Shown: in pieces, positions 1 to 12,230 of the stretch
How positions within the stretch are numbered: the stretch's first letter is position 1
Layout of the letters: the number at the start of each line of letters is the position of its first letter
Assembly: GCA_009746045.1 (NCBI GenBank)
Contig: RPFO01001292.1
Location: 1 to 64,000 of the forward strand
Source of the DNA: Mesostigma viride
Taxonomy: Eukaryota > Streptophyta > Mesostigmatophyceae > Mesostigmatales > Mesostigmataceae
Direction: 5' to 3'
Length of the DNA stretch: 64,000 nucleotides
Notes under the pieces: model-generated
Database searches by the model: none
What the model saw: the letters and a program-made list of their open reading frames with translations, nothing else
What the model was told of the DNA's origin: nothing
Translations under genes and position numbers: made by a program

Positions 1-340
1 TCCGATCTTACACGTGAAAGTTTTGGCATGGGAGGTATACTTCCCAGTAAGTTGCATCATCGCTGTACAACCCGACACACGTTGGGTTTTCGTACGACAA
101 TAGTATCCGCCATTATAGAAGAGGGACATCTCCAAGAGGGGGGAGGGAAAAACTGAGGTGAATGCTCAATTCCTGGTTGATGTTTTTGTTTTTATGGCAT
201 GGAGCACATGTGCATGCTGGTGCCGCGTACCAAGGTGGAAAATCGCCGCATTTTTTTCAAGGGCATCAGCACGGCAAGGCGACTGGGCAACCAGGGTCTC
301 GCAGATAGCGTTTGCCCAGTGATTGTGTAAGTAGTCCACC
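1..340. other. Unassigned sequence
   Basis: No convincing coding exon, RNA gene or repeat was seen here. It runs directly into the long tetranucleotide array. Confidence 0.4.
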
Positions 341-1406
341 ACCCACCCACCCACCACCCACCATCCATCCATCCACATCCATCCATCCCACCCACCCACC
401 CACCCACCCACCCACCACCCACCCACCCCCACCACCCACCACCCACCCACCCTCCCTCCCCTCCTCCTCCCTCCCCTCCCTCCCTCCCTCCCTCCCTCCC
501 TCCTCCTCCCTCCCTCCCTCCTCCCTCCCTCCCTCCCTCCCTCCTCCCTCCCTCCCTCCTCCCTCCTCCCTCCCTCCCTCCCTCCTCCCTCCCTCCCTCC
601 CTCCCTCCCTCCCTCCCTCCCTCCCTCCCTCCCTCCCTCCCTCCCTCCCTCCCTCCTCCCTCCTCCCTCCCTCCCTCCCTCCCTCCCTCCCTCCCTCCCT
701 CCTCCCTCCCTCCCTCCCTCCCTCCCTCCCTCCCAGCCTCCCTCCCTCCCTTCCTCCCTCCCTCCCTCCCTCCCTCCTCCCTCCCTCCATCCATCCATCC
801 ATCCATCCATCCATCCATCCATCCATCCATCCATCCATCCATCCATCCATCCATCCATCCATCCATCCATCCATCCATCCATCCATCCATCCATCCATCC
901 ATCCATCCATCCATCCATCCATCCATCCATCCATCCATCCATCCATCCATCCATCCATCCCTCCCTCCCTCCCTCCCTCCCTCCCTCCCTCCATCCATCC
1001 ATCCATCCATCCATCCATCCATCCATCCATCCATCCATCCCTCCCTCCCTCCCTCCCTCCCTCCCTCCCTCCCTCCATCCATCCATCCATCCATCCATCC
1101 CTCCCTCCCTCCCTCCATCCATCCATCCATCCATCCATCCATCCATCCATCCATCCATCCATCCATCCATCCATCCATCCATCCATCCATCCATCCATCC
1201 ATCCATCCAGCCATCCAGCCAGCCAGCCATCCATCCATCCATCCATCCATCCATCCATCCATCCATCCATCCATCCATCCATCCATCCATCCATCCATCC
1301 ATCCATCCATCCATCCATCCATCCATCCATCCATCCATCCATCCATCCATCCATCCATCCATCCATCCATCCATCCATCCATCCATCCATCCATCCATCC
1401 ATCCAT
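341..1406. repeat. Compound tetranucleotide array
   Basis: About 1.07 kb of CCCA, then CCCT, then CATC tetranucleotides on the plus strand, with blocks of CCCT inside the CATC part. The long open frames across it in several frames (Pro-Ser-Leu or Met-Asp-Gly-Trp repeats) follow from the 4-bp period and are not genes. One strand is almost pure C/T/A. Confidence 0.95.
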
Positions 1407-1428
1407 GAAGCAGAAAGGGAGCACGAGT

Positions 1429-1556
1429 TTAACCTTGCATGAAGTAGCCTAGGATGTCTTAAACGCCATATGCCCCTTCTCATGGATATGTGCTCCATTG
1501 ACTCCCAACGGAGTGATGTTCCTCATTAATTAATTAATTAATGAATTAATTAACCT
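1429..1556 (+). mobile_element. LINE-like 3' tail fragment (type C)
   Basis: The stretch holds a conserved block (GCCATATGCCCCTTCTC, then ACTCCCAACGGAGT) followed by an (ATTA)n tail. The same block with the same order recurs at 45075-45163. The hairpin plus A/T tail resembles the 3' end of the LINE copies elsewhere in the window, so this is probably a severely 5'-truncated insertion. Confidence 0.6.
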
Positions 1557-1894
1557 ATGAATATGACGCCCCACTTGTCTCGTTGCCTTAAAAAGCCTGG
1601 CCCCAGGTTCTGATCACTGCATGGTAAGATGATCATGCCCTCGCGTTAGGTAGGGCATCCACAAAAGGTCATATCAATTGCTTAATCTCGTGCACCCATT
1701 GGCGAGCCACAGATCAGGAGCCCTCGGAGTGATGGAAAGAAACCTTAACCAAGTTATGTAATATTTGATATCCAGGTGTATCATGCAGTGTACATGGAGC
1801 ATAGTTGTCTGATTTCACTTGCAAAGTCTCAGAAAATTTACTAATGGGTCGTTCCCTTACCACGTATATGAATACAGAAAAACATTTAAATAGG
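1557..1894. other. Unassigned AT-rich sequence
   Basis: No gene or repeat was recognised. It may be the outer flank of the DNA transposon whose subterminal repeats begin at 1895. Confidence 0.3.
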
Positions 1895-2262
1895 ATGTCC
1901 CCAAAACTGGGCACACGCAAACTGGGCACGAGCATGACGAATGGGATGCTCACAACCTCAGCCCCATGGCCAACAATATAAATACAATGTCCCCAAAACT
2001 GGGCACACGCAAACTGGGCACGAGCATGACGAATGGGATGCTCATAACCTTAGCCCCATGGCCAACAATATAAATACAATGTCCCCAAAACTGGGCACAC
2101 GCAAACTGGGCACGAGCATGACGAATGGGATGCTCACAACCTCAGCCCCATGGCCAACAATATAAATACAATGTCCCCAAAACTGGGCACACGCAAACTG
2201 GGCACGAGCATGACGAATGGGATGCTCACAACCTCAGCCCCATGGCAAATAATATAAATACA
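1895..2262. repeat. 92-bp tandem repeat, four copies
   Basis: Units begin with ATGTCCCCAAAACTGGGCAC at 1895, 1987, 2079 and 2171, an exact 92-bp spacing with very few mismatches. Each unit holds the doublet AACTGGGCAC twice. Its position just beyond the 3' end of the transposase gene suits a subterminal transposase-binding array, but that role is inferred. Confidence 0.9.
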
Positions 2263-2319
2263 CTGGCCTCCCTACGTTACAAAATGCCGTGATTATCTGA
2301 CACGCCCATCCTGTGCAGG

Positions 2320-5300
2320 TCATCGTTTCCCATGCTGGTCCGTCACGCCCCCCATGTGCAGGTCACGATAGTACGCTGGGCACGCCCAATCAAACGCATC
2401 GAGCACGTAGTGGTTGTTCCCAAGGTGGTCGTGCTTCACCTGTAGGACTGGTTCTGATGTGGTGTCACCTACACGTGCCGCCACATGCTTTACTTTGCAT
2501 TTGGTTTCGTAACCACGCCGCCAGCACTGATGCAACAGTCGGACCTGTGACCCCAGGTAGGACAGAGGCTGTGGATACTTCCCCGTGGCTTTCCACTGCG
2601 AGGACAGTGTCATGTCTTTGGTGAACACAGGACAGTCCGTCACAGTTTCGTCCATGTTGAACATGGGATTGCCCTGAACGTCCTTTGCATCCCCTGACTC
2701 AAACCAAATCGGGACAAACCACATGCTCCCCATGGCCCCCTCAGCAGGCGTCAGCATGAAGATGGTGCCAACCTCAGCAAACCAAAATTCAGCGTCCACA
2801 TTGTCCGCCGCCTGGTATGCCAATGAGTCTGCTGTCGCCACTTGCCCTGCCGGGTATGCATCAGTGTGGAAGCACCTGACCTCCCCAGTCGTAATGGTCC
2901 TGGCACCGACTACTGCACTAGCATAAACCTTCACGCTGCCAGTTGCTTCATCCCAGGGTGGACAGCCCAGCGGGGCGAGAAGCTCGTCCACCGTCTGCTT
3001 GTCAGCGCCAATTTCGGCCAACGTAGGTGTTGACTTAGGGTTACGGCCGCAAGGCATGCCCCCCATGACCTGCACACACACAGCACCCCATGCAAAACAC
3101 ACAAGTGCCGTTGTTAGCCTGGGCATATGAAGGGAAATGCTGGGTCGGCCCAGCACACCAAGGAATGCCCTAGCCCTAGCGCCAGCGCAGCCATAGCAAC
3201 AGCGCCCATGCGTTTCCTCACCTGCTCGATGCGCCCCAACGCGCAGCGCTCGTGTATGACCGTTGGAAAAGTCGCCCCTTCCCGCACCCACACCTCCCGC
3301 CCAGAAGGACCGCCACTCGCGCCACTACCAGTCGCGGACGCTTTGGGATACAGCTTGTTGAACATCCTGCTTTCCTGCAAGGTTTGCAGCACGCGTTCAT
3401 CGAGCTGGGATGTCTCCTTAACCAGCATGGACTGCCACGCCAAGTAGCCCTGTAGTTTCTGCAGCAAGTAACGCCCCGGCTCCTTGCTGTGGCATTTGGC
3501 CATCGACTCCATGAGAGATTTCAGGAATAAGTGGTACCCCTCAAATTCATGCGGGCCCAAGGACCAGATACGACCCACATCGTCAGTCTGTGCCAAAGCA
3601 TGGCGCGGTATGTGGACGTTATGGCTGGCGGCATTGTCTTGGCGTGCCATCCTCTTCTTCTTCTTCTCCGCGTTCTTCTTCTTCTTCTCCGCGTTTTTCT
3701 TCTTTTCGTCGCCATCCGCTGCCTCAGCCATTGCCCCAGGACCCTTTCCTGCAAGGCTGCCACGCGGCCACAAGGTGCCGAAACACTCTTGAAAAGTGGC
3801 GTAGACGTTGTCCGCAGCCAAGTTGTAGATTGGAGACGTAACGGGACCAAGCATCATCTGCGCCCACTTGGCGAGGTGCATCACCATCTTGCTGATCCGC
3901 CGGGCCTTCCTTTTCTCCTTATCATCTCCCTCATTCCGCCTCCTCAGCAGCAGCATGGGAAGTGCAAAAGGCATTTGGAACAGCAGGGTCAGCAGCTCCA
4001 TTCCCTTGTAATGTGGATACAAGGTAAAAGCTTTCCCCTGCGGCAGCCGGCTCCCGACGCGCGTGGGGTGTGCGCTTACCCAAGCATCCAACTCCGGGTG
4101 CTGGCGAGTGGGAATTCCATCCTCCTCGAGGTAGCGAGCCACCTGCTTACATAGACCCAACGTCAGATTGTGAAAGATATCCATCGGATACTGCCGGTAG
4201 CGGTCAAAGAATCGAAGATCCCGCCAAGGCCACAGCGGCTGATACATCACCCCGGTCTCCTTCGCCTTCTCTTTCCGTGCCGTGGCCGTCGCCATGCCCT
4301 CCATCTCCTCCAATATTTCCGCCGTTTGCTTCTCACTGCGCATGTACTCCGCCACGTCCACCGTCGCATCCGCCCAGTCGTCGTGGTGAACGTTGCAAAA
4401 GGGGCATCCCTGCAGTGGCGCACACACCCACAATGCGCCGCACACCAAGGTACGCAGAAATAAAAGAAGGCCTGATGGTTACGGTGATAACAAACCAACA
4501 CAGCTTCCCAATAATCAAGGTCACATGGGCAGCACCCCGAACCAAGCTACGTGACAACATCACTCACTTTGTCGCCGGTGCAACCCTTGTGCCCCATCGC
4601 GCCGTTGCGGGCGGCCGAATCCATCACGTTCAGGTTCGCGACACGGATTTCCCACCGCTCATTGGCGTTTTGGGAAACTTCACAAGCATGGGCACGCCCT
4701 CTGCCATCGCATCCATGTCCTCCACAAGACACTCAAGGACTGCCTCTCGTGGCACATGTGTATCTCTCACGGTGATGGGGAAGATCATGTCTCTTGACTT
4801 GTTGTCGGCGCGCTCGATGTTCAGAACAGTGAACAAATGCGCTTCCAGCGTCCCATGCCGATGGAGATACTCCTCAAATGAGTCATCCCACAACGCCACT
4901 ACCAAATATAGGATGGGTAGACCAGACTTAGAAGGGCGGTAACAGCGGAATTCGGCTTCCCATCTAGAGAATCTCAGCCTCTTGTACCGAGGCTTGTCCG
5001 GGGACAGGTTGTACGACCTGCGCATGAAGAACACTCGCCCGCCCTCTCGGTCAGCCTCGGCAAATTTCCTCCACTTACGGACGCCAACCACGTCAATGTG
5101 ACCCCCGTAGTTCAGTAAAGAGATCTCCTGCTCATGCTTCGTCCAGAAGACCTCACTGACACGATCGGCATCCCGCGGTACGGTCCCCCCCGGACAATCC
5201 CTTGCGCGGTAGAAGAACCTGCAGGCATCATGACGGCGGGCAAATATATAGGTTGTCATCAATATACAATACTAGATCCATCCAAGCGTGCTGGACGTGC

Positions 5301-6872
5301 ACACGTCAATATCCTCCCACCAAATGTAGTGCACTCTGTGTCATCCTGCGCATGCGTGGTCTCAATTTAGGATGCCGAGGATGCCGAGGAGTGGCTAACC
5401 TCGGGAAAATAGTGTTCGGAACTTTGCGCTCATGCAGGACCAAAAAGGCTACGACATTATTTGGTCTCTAAACACACCACATTGCTGCATAAACACTGTC
5501 ATCATACTTGATATATGGTGCAAACATTGCACTTCCCACAACCCAGTTTAATAACCATGCTTGCACTGGCCCGATGCATGCCCATTACGGCAGTTTATAG
5601 TGGTCAACTGGTACCAACCAACAAGGGAGCCCGGACAGACACCAATCTGTTTTCAGCAGAATGCAATTAACTCAGCATGTGCAATCCCAAGGGCATATCA
5701 TGATGAGTGTACATCGACACAAAAGCACCATCCGTGCCACTTACCGGACTTTCGCCCATGGCTCACGAGTCCGTCAGCGTTTACTTGCATGAAGACAGCG
5801 CGGACAAGGCAAAGTTCTTCTCGCTTTCGCTGCCCCTTGTTGTTGTCCATTAACACCATGATGGTGTCCCCAATGCGGACGACACTCTGCCGCTTCTCAC
5901 TGGAACTTGCTGCCAAGGCGGGAAGCTGCACCTCCTGTTGTTGAACTGTTGGATGGGTGTTGTAAAACTGGGTCTGATTGAAAGTCCACACACGCCGATC
6001 CTCATTCATCTCGTGTTCTAGTAACAGTTTCCCCGTGAACGACTCATTCTGCAGCAGAGCGGATAGCGTTGACTGTATGCTGATGTAAGTGAACTTGACT
6101 GCCTCACGCAAAGGATCGCCCTCTGCCTCCGCTGGGACCCAATTCACAGTCAGTGCGTCCGCAAGGGGCAGGCCCTTCTCCAATGACCGTCTCCTAGCCA
6201 CGCCGAACTCCCCGTGGCTGGTCACACTGTATTGTGGGTGCTTCGCCAGTTCCTGAAACGCTTCGATGCACTTATCAGGAAGACCAAACTCCGTGGCTAT
6301 GCAGAAAAGCGAAGCCTGTGTAAAATCCGCGTTCCCAGACAACGGCTTAGACCATGCCCATGGGTTTCTTGATGCACGGCCGGCGCCGGCCTCAACATCA
6401 CCAGCCGTTCCTCCCCCACCGTCTGTCGTAAGCCCCTCCTCCGCCATCGCCCCCCCTGCCCCACCGTCTGCCGTAAACTCCTCCTCCGCCATCGCCCCCC
6501 ATTCCTCCTCCATTGAGTCATCAGGGCGCGGCTCAGCAGGCTCTACGCCTTCCATGCCCGCCGCATCGGGCTCCGGCGACCGTGTATCCACTTCAGCCAC
6601 TTCAACAGCTTCGGCGGTCTTCAACAGCTGTTCACCTTGCGGGCATTCCTGGCGTGGCTCACCAAACAGCCTTCGCCGTTTGGCTCCGTCGTTCCCGCCG
6701 CTGGGAACGGACCAGGAGGCACCGACATTGGGGCGCGCGACGAGCGGTTGTGGACCGATATCGGGGAACGAGAAGGGTGCCTGACGACGAGAACGTTCAA
6801 GGCCTCACCTACGAACGACTTTTGGGGGGACTTGTAATATGCCTGAGATCGACGAGTCTTCAGCCAGCTCAT
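2320..6872 (-). CDS. Tnp2/Plavaka-type (CACTA-like) transposase gene
   Basis: Several exons read right to left: roughly 6800-5745, 5218-4568, 4409-3222 and 3069-2320. Clear splice junctions are 4568 (AAA|GTGAGT) to 4409, and 3222 (CAG|GTGAGG) to 3069, both phase 0. The order of motifs fits CACTA-superfamily Tnp2/Plavaka transposases: an N-terminal acidic region; a LWDDSFEEY..H..L segment; a joined exon pair giving RNGAMGHKGCTGDKGCPFC, the family's knuckle-like GHxxxxxCxxC stretch; then PMDIFHNLTLGLCKQ, which carries the usual D..H. A Lys-rich insert lies near 3640-3720. A frameshift near 4680 separates two frames that both look coding, so the copy may be dead or the base calls wrong. The N-terminal start is uncertain: ATG 6872 needs an implausibly short 32-nt intron. 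The 5745-5218 junction does not keep phase, so a small exon may be missing. The family call rests on motif memory, not a search. Confidence 0.7.
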
Positions 6873-7013
6873 TTGCTTGTCAGGCTGACAATTCCGTGCG
6901 CATCGTTGCCATGCAGTGTCGTCCCATTAATATTGTATACACCTCCAGTTGCAACAAACGCCATGGACGTACAGCAATTACAACACGAGGCTTATACCAA
7001 TACCTAACTAAAC

Positions 7014-7410
7014 CGAAGGTGGTACACAACTGCCGCGGGAAGGAGGGGGGTGGTACACAAATACCGTACAGGTGGTACACAACTGCAGCCAGGTCGACAG
7101 CGGGTCGCTGCGTACCTGCCGTGGGAAGGAGGGGGTGGTACACAAAACCGTACAGGTGGTACACAACTGCAGCCAGGACAACAGCGAGTCGCTGCGTACC
7201 TGCCGTGGGAAGGAGGGGGGTGGTACACAAATACCGTACAGGTGGTACACAACTGCAGCCAGGACAACAGCGAGTCGCTGCGTACCTGCCGTGGGAAGGA
7301 GGGGGTGGTACACAAATACCGTACAGGTGGTACACAACTGCAGCCAGCACAACAGCGAGTCGCTGCGTACCTGCCGTGGGAAGGGGGGGTGGTACACAAC
7401 TGCCGCCAGT
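7014..7410. repeat. 84-86 bp tandem repeat
   Basis: About four and a half units, each with GGTGGTACACAA twice and ending in CGTACCTGCCGTGGGAAGG. The unit spacing is 84, 86 and 85 bp. It lies between the 5' ends of the divergent transposase and accessory genes, mirroring the 92-bp array at the other end. Confidence 0.9.
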
Positions 7411-7650
7411 ATAACAGCGGGTTGCCGCGTTATAGGGTGACCTGACAGCGATGCCGCAAGAACGTGTACCGTGCGATGTTTGGTTTGCCCCTGACCACTG
7501 GGGTTGTAGCCGTCGGATGGCTGCAACCACGTGTGTACGCGAAATTTGACAGTGCACCAGGAGTGCACGCGAAATTTGAAAGTGCGCCTTCACGTCTTCA
7601 CCACGCGTAGGTGACTCCAGTTAACGTTTACGCGCAGCTCATCAGTTTCT

Positions 7651-9084
7651 ATGGCGCCCAAGCTCAAGAAGAAGGCCATGATGTCGCGGGAGGAGGAGGA
7701 CATGGGCCGGCGGCGCAAGAAAAGCCGCACTTGCCTTCCTCCGAATCCGAATCCGAATCCGAATCCGATTCCTCTTCCTCGTCGTCCTCCGGCGAGGACG
7801 ACGATATGGCGCCCGGAGCACCGGCCACCACCTCCGCCGGCAGGAACTTGCAAATCGCGGCCAACAGGGCGGAGGAGGGCCTCAGGCAGGAGGTGGCGGC
7901 ATTGAGACAAGACGTCGCCAGTCTCATGACGCGACTGGGCACCAAACTGCCCAGAATTTCGTGGGTTGCACATTACGCATTTATAGCTTATTTGCTGAAC
8001 TTTTTTGCTTTACACGATTCATTATTCCAGATTTCTAACTTCGCACTTTCTCTATCTTGCACATTGCACGTTTGCAGAAGACGACCCCAGCTTTTTCGGC
8101 AGCTGTCGAACACCTCTCCAGGCATTGCCTGAGCGTTCGCCCTGACGTCGGGCAAGCCGTTCAGCTGGACCAGGAGCGGTCCGTCAGGGAGATGGGTCTG
8201 CGTGGCGCGATCGCCATGTTCTTCCAGGAGTCGGGCATCGTGAGAAGCCCCGCCGACTCGGTTCCTGCGGAGGATTACGTTCAAGTCCGGGCTGCGCTGA
8301 TCAAGCGCCTGGCCAACCACCGGTCCAACTTGTACAAGTTTGGCCTGGTGCGTGTGTCCGACGATTACACGCCGTGGTTGGTGGGGACGGCCACCACCAA
8401 TCGCATCAAGAAGTACGCAGACCTTCCAGCATGGCTGAAGGAGGACTTCTGCCGCGTGGTACTTTTGTACTATCTGAAGATGTTGCACTTCACGGTGCAG
8501 GTAAGCAGCCTTCTTATCATTGTTTCGTGGCATGCGCTTACTTTCTTTAACACATTGGTACATAGGCCTATACTGCATGTCACTCCATTTAGTTTTTGTA
8601 TGCCAACAATGACTTATATTGTTTGTTCAATGCATGCACGGTTAAAATGAATGTACTTGCCGTGTGATCATGACACCACAAGCAGGAGCTGCGGGACAAG
8701 CGGCCTGAGCTGTGGGAAGATTGGGAAGACATCGCCTCCAAGTGCTGGGACAAGAAGAAGGTGCGCGAGGCCCTTCAGGCCACGACCGTGATGCGGTCTG
8801 GGCCAAGGCGCGAGTGGGACGACGTGGAGGAACGTTTCAAGGAGGTGTCGAGGACGCGTGCTTCCCACCGGCAGGTGCCAGCGCGTGTCTTGTTCGACAA
8901 CATAAACAACCCGTGGCCCTACTCTGACGCAAGCACAAACTCGCACAACCGCACAAGCATCGGCGCCTCGAGCGCACCAAGCGAGCGCACATCAGAACCT
9001 GCCGAGGAGACCCCATCCATCGGCGCCGCGAGCGGGGATGTCACGCACTCGGCACCGGGACAGCCCCAGTCAGCACCTTTGTAG
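7651..9084 (+). CDS. Accessory protein of the DNA transposon (hypothetical)
   Basis: Three exons fit: about 7651-7950, 8087-8499 and 8686-9084. The second ends at CAG|GTAAGC; the third starts after AAGCAG and stops at TAG 9082-9084. The likely start is ATG 7651, which gives a basic N-terminus (MAPKLKKKAMMSREEED, then RRRKK) like a nuclear localisation signal. A Ser/Glu/Asp-rich stretch and a short coiled coil follow, but in another frame. The frames switch inside a (GAATCC)n hexanucleotide, so a slippage indel is likely. The exon 1 donor (TGG|GTTGCA) is weak. Exons 2-3 encode a globular region (RIKKYADLPAWLKEDF, then ELRDKRPELWEDW). I do not recognise the family. Its divergent placement to a transposase suggests a second transposon protein, perhaps DNA-binding, as CACTA elements often carry. 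Confidence 0.5.
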
Positions 9085-9148
9085 AAGACCCCACCCATCG
9101 GTGCCTCGAGCGAGTTTGTCACGCAATCCAATGGATGATAACAAAGCC

Positions 9149-9154
9149 AATAAA
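9149..9154 (+). terminator. AATAAA polyadenylation signal
   Basis: AATAAA lies 65 bp after the stop of the accessory gene at 9084. Nothing else in the next 300 bases looks coding. Confidence 0.5.
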
Positions 9155-9446
9155 GATTTAAGGATGTCATCAGCCGACTTGGTTATCTGATCATATATTG
9201 TGCTACCATGGTCCGGATTATCCCGATTTCTGGCCTGCGATGGTTGTCTCCTTGATGTCTTGTGTTAGAGTTTCAATGTATTATAAATGCGACAAGGACA
9301 TCGGCTGAAATGTGAGAATGAAGACATATTGGTTAACTAAACTTTGTTTTATGCTGAAATATGAAATAATAAACTCTTTTAGGCTCATTTCATGAAACTG
9401 AACATTGCACAAATTAAAACCAAATAAATAGAAGACATCTTAAGTT

Positions 9447-9770
9447 ACAACTCGTAAATTACCAACTCGTACATTACTACCTCGTACGTTAACACCTCGT
9501 ATGTTACTACCTCGTACATTACTACCTCGTAAATTACTACCTCGTAAATTACTACCTCGTAAATTACTACCTCGTAAATTACTACCTCGTAAATTACTAC
9601 CTCGTAAATTACTACCTCGTAAATTACTACCTCGTAAATTACTACTTCGTAAATTACTACCTCGTAAATTACTACCTCGTAAATTACTTCCTCGTAAATT
9701 ACTACCTCGTAAATTACTACCTCGTAAATTACTACCTCGTAAATTACTACCTCGTAAATTACGACGTCGG
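9447..9770. repeat. 15-bp minisatellite, about 21 copies
   Basis: The unit is GTAAATTACTACCTC with a few variants at both ends. The open frames across it (Tyr-Glu-Val-Val-Ile repeats on the minus strand) are caused by the 15-bp period. Confidence 0.95.
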
Positions 9771-9916
9771 ATCTTACCTCGGATCTAACTCGTAACTTAC
9801 GAAAAAGATCCGAACTCTTATACAAACGGTAAGAGTAGTCTGTGCCGTAAATTACCACCTCGTAATTTACGCCTCGGATCATTTTTACTACCCTCGGACG
9901 AAAAGTATAGTGAAGT

Positions 9917-10065
9917 AAGGAAGGAAGGAAGGAAGGAAGGAAGGAAGGAAGGAAGGAAGGAAGGAAGGAAGGAAGGAAGGAAGGAAGGAAGGAAGGAAGG
10001 AAGGAAGGAAGGAAGGAAGGAAGGAGGGAAGGAAGGAAGGAAGGAAGGAAGGAAGGAAGGAAGGA
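9917..10065. repeat. (GGAA)n tetranucleotide array
   Basis: About 37 near-perfect copies of AAGG, ending in an ATTAATTAAT stretch. Confidence 0.95.
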
Positions 10066-10099
10066 ATTAATTAATAGACACGTGACTGCGTCACGTGAG

Positions 10100-10545
10100 C
10101 ATAAGTCCTTAGTGGGGGGGGAACATGGGATGGAATGGATGGTGTAAGCGATCTAGGTCCTAATTACAGGGGCGTGGACACCGCGGCCCGAATCGCTATG
10201 AATGCCATATGCGGTCACACGCTGAGCCCCCACAGACTTGGGGGCACGGTCTCCTCATCACTACTTGCCATCTATCCTTGCATACCATCTGCCGGCCTCC
10301 ATATTACAGACAAACCAGGAGGCTGCCCGGGCGTGATCGGCAAATATAATTCTGAAGATCTATGGCGCCAGGAGCCCTCTCAAACTACGCGATGCGCATG
10401 ATGGCTGGACTCTCTGCCTGCACTGATGGTCTAATTGCCCATGCATGGAAATCATTAATTAATAAATAAAAAGAGACAACTATACACCAACTATACTCCG
10501 CAGTAACTCCCCAACGGGAGCACGAGTCTAATTAATTAATTAATA
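10100..10545 (+). mobile_element. LINE-like 3' tail fragment (type B)
   Basis: About 440 bp ending in CTCCCCAACGGGAGCACGAG and (TTAA)n, followed by ACTCCGCAGTA. The same end module occurs at 16150-16230, 16410-16480 and, inverted, at 39594-39640. No open frame was found in it. Confidence 0.6.
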
Positions 10546-10639
10546 CTCCGCAGTATACAGCCATGCTACGTCCTGGCTATCATCAGATTACTTGCCCACG
10601 CTCCTTGTTATGCCATGCTCACAATATGGGTCTTATTGC

Positions 10640-12072
10640 ACCCACAGATTGCCGCCCTTGTGGAGGCCTACGAGCACGCTCAGGACGCGGAGGCGGCCCA
10701 GTGCATCGCGGATGCCAAGGCCTGCCAGGCTCGCAACCAGGGCAAGGACATGTGGTACCACCTCGACCGGCTCGGCGGCCGGCGGCAGCGCACCCCGGTG
10801 GAGCACACGGGGGACGGCACGGCGCCGGTAAGCCTTGACCGCTGGTTGGCCCACAATGTTTCCTTGACCGGTGGGGCTCGCGCCCCCCCCCCGCCGCTTC
10901 ACCCCGAGACGGCCGCCCGCCTCGGGGTCGCCGGACCCCCGCCGCCGCCAGCGCCCGGCCCCTCCTCGGCCGCGGACTACCAAGTCCCCGCCTTGCAGGA
11001 GGGCTGCCTTGCCACTGACGACGTCGTCCCCCCTTCACTTTGAAGGAATTGGACGGCGCCCTTGCTCGCCTGCGGTACGATGCGGCGGTCGGTGCCGACC
11101 ACCTTTCTGCTGAGCTGCTGAAGACCCCTGATCTGGCGGTTAGGGATCTTCTGCTGGCGTTCTGCAACCGTGTCCTGCTCTCTGACGAGCCTCCGCCTGC
11201 TGAGTGGCAGACGGCCATCCGCGTCATGCTGTACAAGAAGGGCTCTGCTGCTGACCCCGGTAACTACCGGGGTGTCTGCCTCCAGAGCGCCGCGCTGAAG
11301 GTCTTCATGCGCATGATGCTGCACAGGCTCCGCGCCGCGCTGGACCCACACCTGGGTGAGTCTCAGATGGGTTTCCGTCGTGGTCGTAACACTGTCATGG
11401 CTGTGTTTGTCGCGCGCCGGTTGATGGAGGAGGTGCGTCGACTTCCCCCTGACAGTTTGCCGCTGGTCTTCATTTTTGTTGACTATATCAAGGCCTTTGA
11501 CACGGTTCTCTGGGAGGCAGTCTTTGGGCCATCCTAGCTCTGGATCGGGTACCACCTGCGTTTATTGCTGCCATTCGCCGTCTGTATGAGGCCGGGTTCA
11601 CAGGCCGTAGTGCGGACTGCGGAGGGCACCACTCCACCATTCCCCCTTCACCACGGGGTGTGGCAAGGTTGTGTCCTGTCCCCATACCTGTTCATTATTG
11701 TCGTGGATCACGTCATGCGCCGGGCACGTGCGCGCTTTACTGCTCTGAAGGGGTTCGAGGCTTCGAGCCAGGCTTGGACATCCTTAACGTGAAGGAGCAC
11801 GGCGGGGTTAGACCTGGTTACCGCCTTGCCGACCTGATTTATGCGGATGATACCACCCTCATCGAGAGCCCCGAGCACATTCAGACCTGGCTGGACTGCC
11901 TGGGCCTGGAGGCGCGGGCGGTGGGGCTGGAGATTAGTGTCAAAACTGAGGCGATGGTGATAGGGGCATCCAGTAAACCACCGCTGCCGCGCCTGCTCGA
12001 CGGGTCGGAGGTCCCGTTCCGCGACCGCTTCAAGCTGTTGGGGAGCTGGCTTCCTGACACCGCCGACGATGT
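10640..12072 (+). pseudogene. Non-LTR retrotransposon ORF2, 5' part (LINE family 1)
   Basis: This is the region between endonuclease and reverse transcriptase, then the RT domain, in three frames. 10640-11040 gives the linker; 11040-11537 gives RT with LYKKGSAADPGNYRGVCL, GFRRGRNTVMA and FVDYIKAFDTV; after a shift come GVWQGCVLSPYLFIIVVDH and the catalytic YADDT box near 11840. No endonuclease domain is present, so the copy is 5'-truncated. At least three frameshifts make it inactive. The frame breaks off at 12072 and resumes at 15250 after an insertion. Confidence 0.85.
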
Positions 12073-12230
12073 CACATCATTCCAAAAAGCCATTTTTCCA
12101 CCCTGAAAATTATTCTAGGATAGGCTAATTATTAGTTTGGCCTCAAATTTGGCACCAAGGTGCCTAATCAGATATCTTATGGTGGCATGTGGTCAAATAA
12201 TTTTTTGGGAGTCGGCAGCATGGTAACATG

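Noticed and set aside
166-1498. Four open frames of about 400 aa with Met-Asp-Gly-Trp or Pro-Ser-Ile-His repeats
   Set aside because: They come from a 4-bp repeat that keeps all frames open; there is no unique coding sequence.
9445-9882. Tyr-Glu-Val-Val-Ile repeat protein
   Set aside because: It is the product of a 15-bp minisatellite whose length is a multiple of three.
10640-12072. Active LINE
   Set aside because: Several frameshifts, no endonuclease domain and a 3.2-kb insertion in the body.
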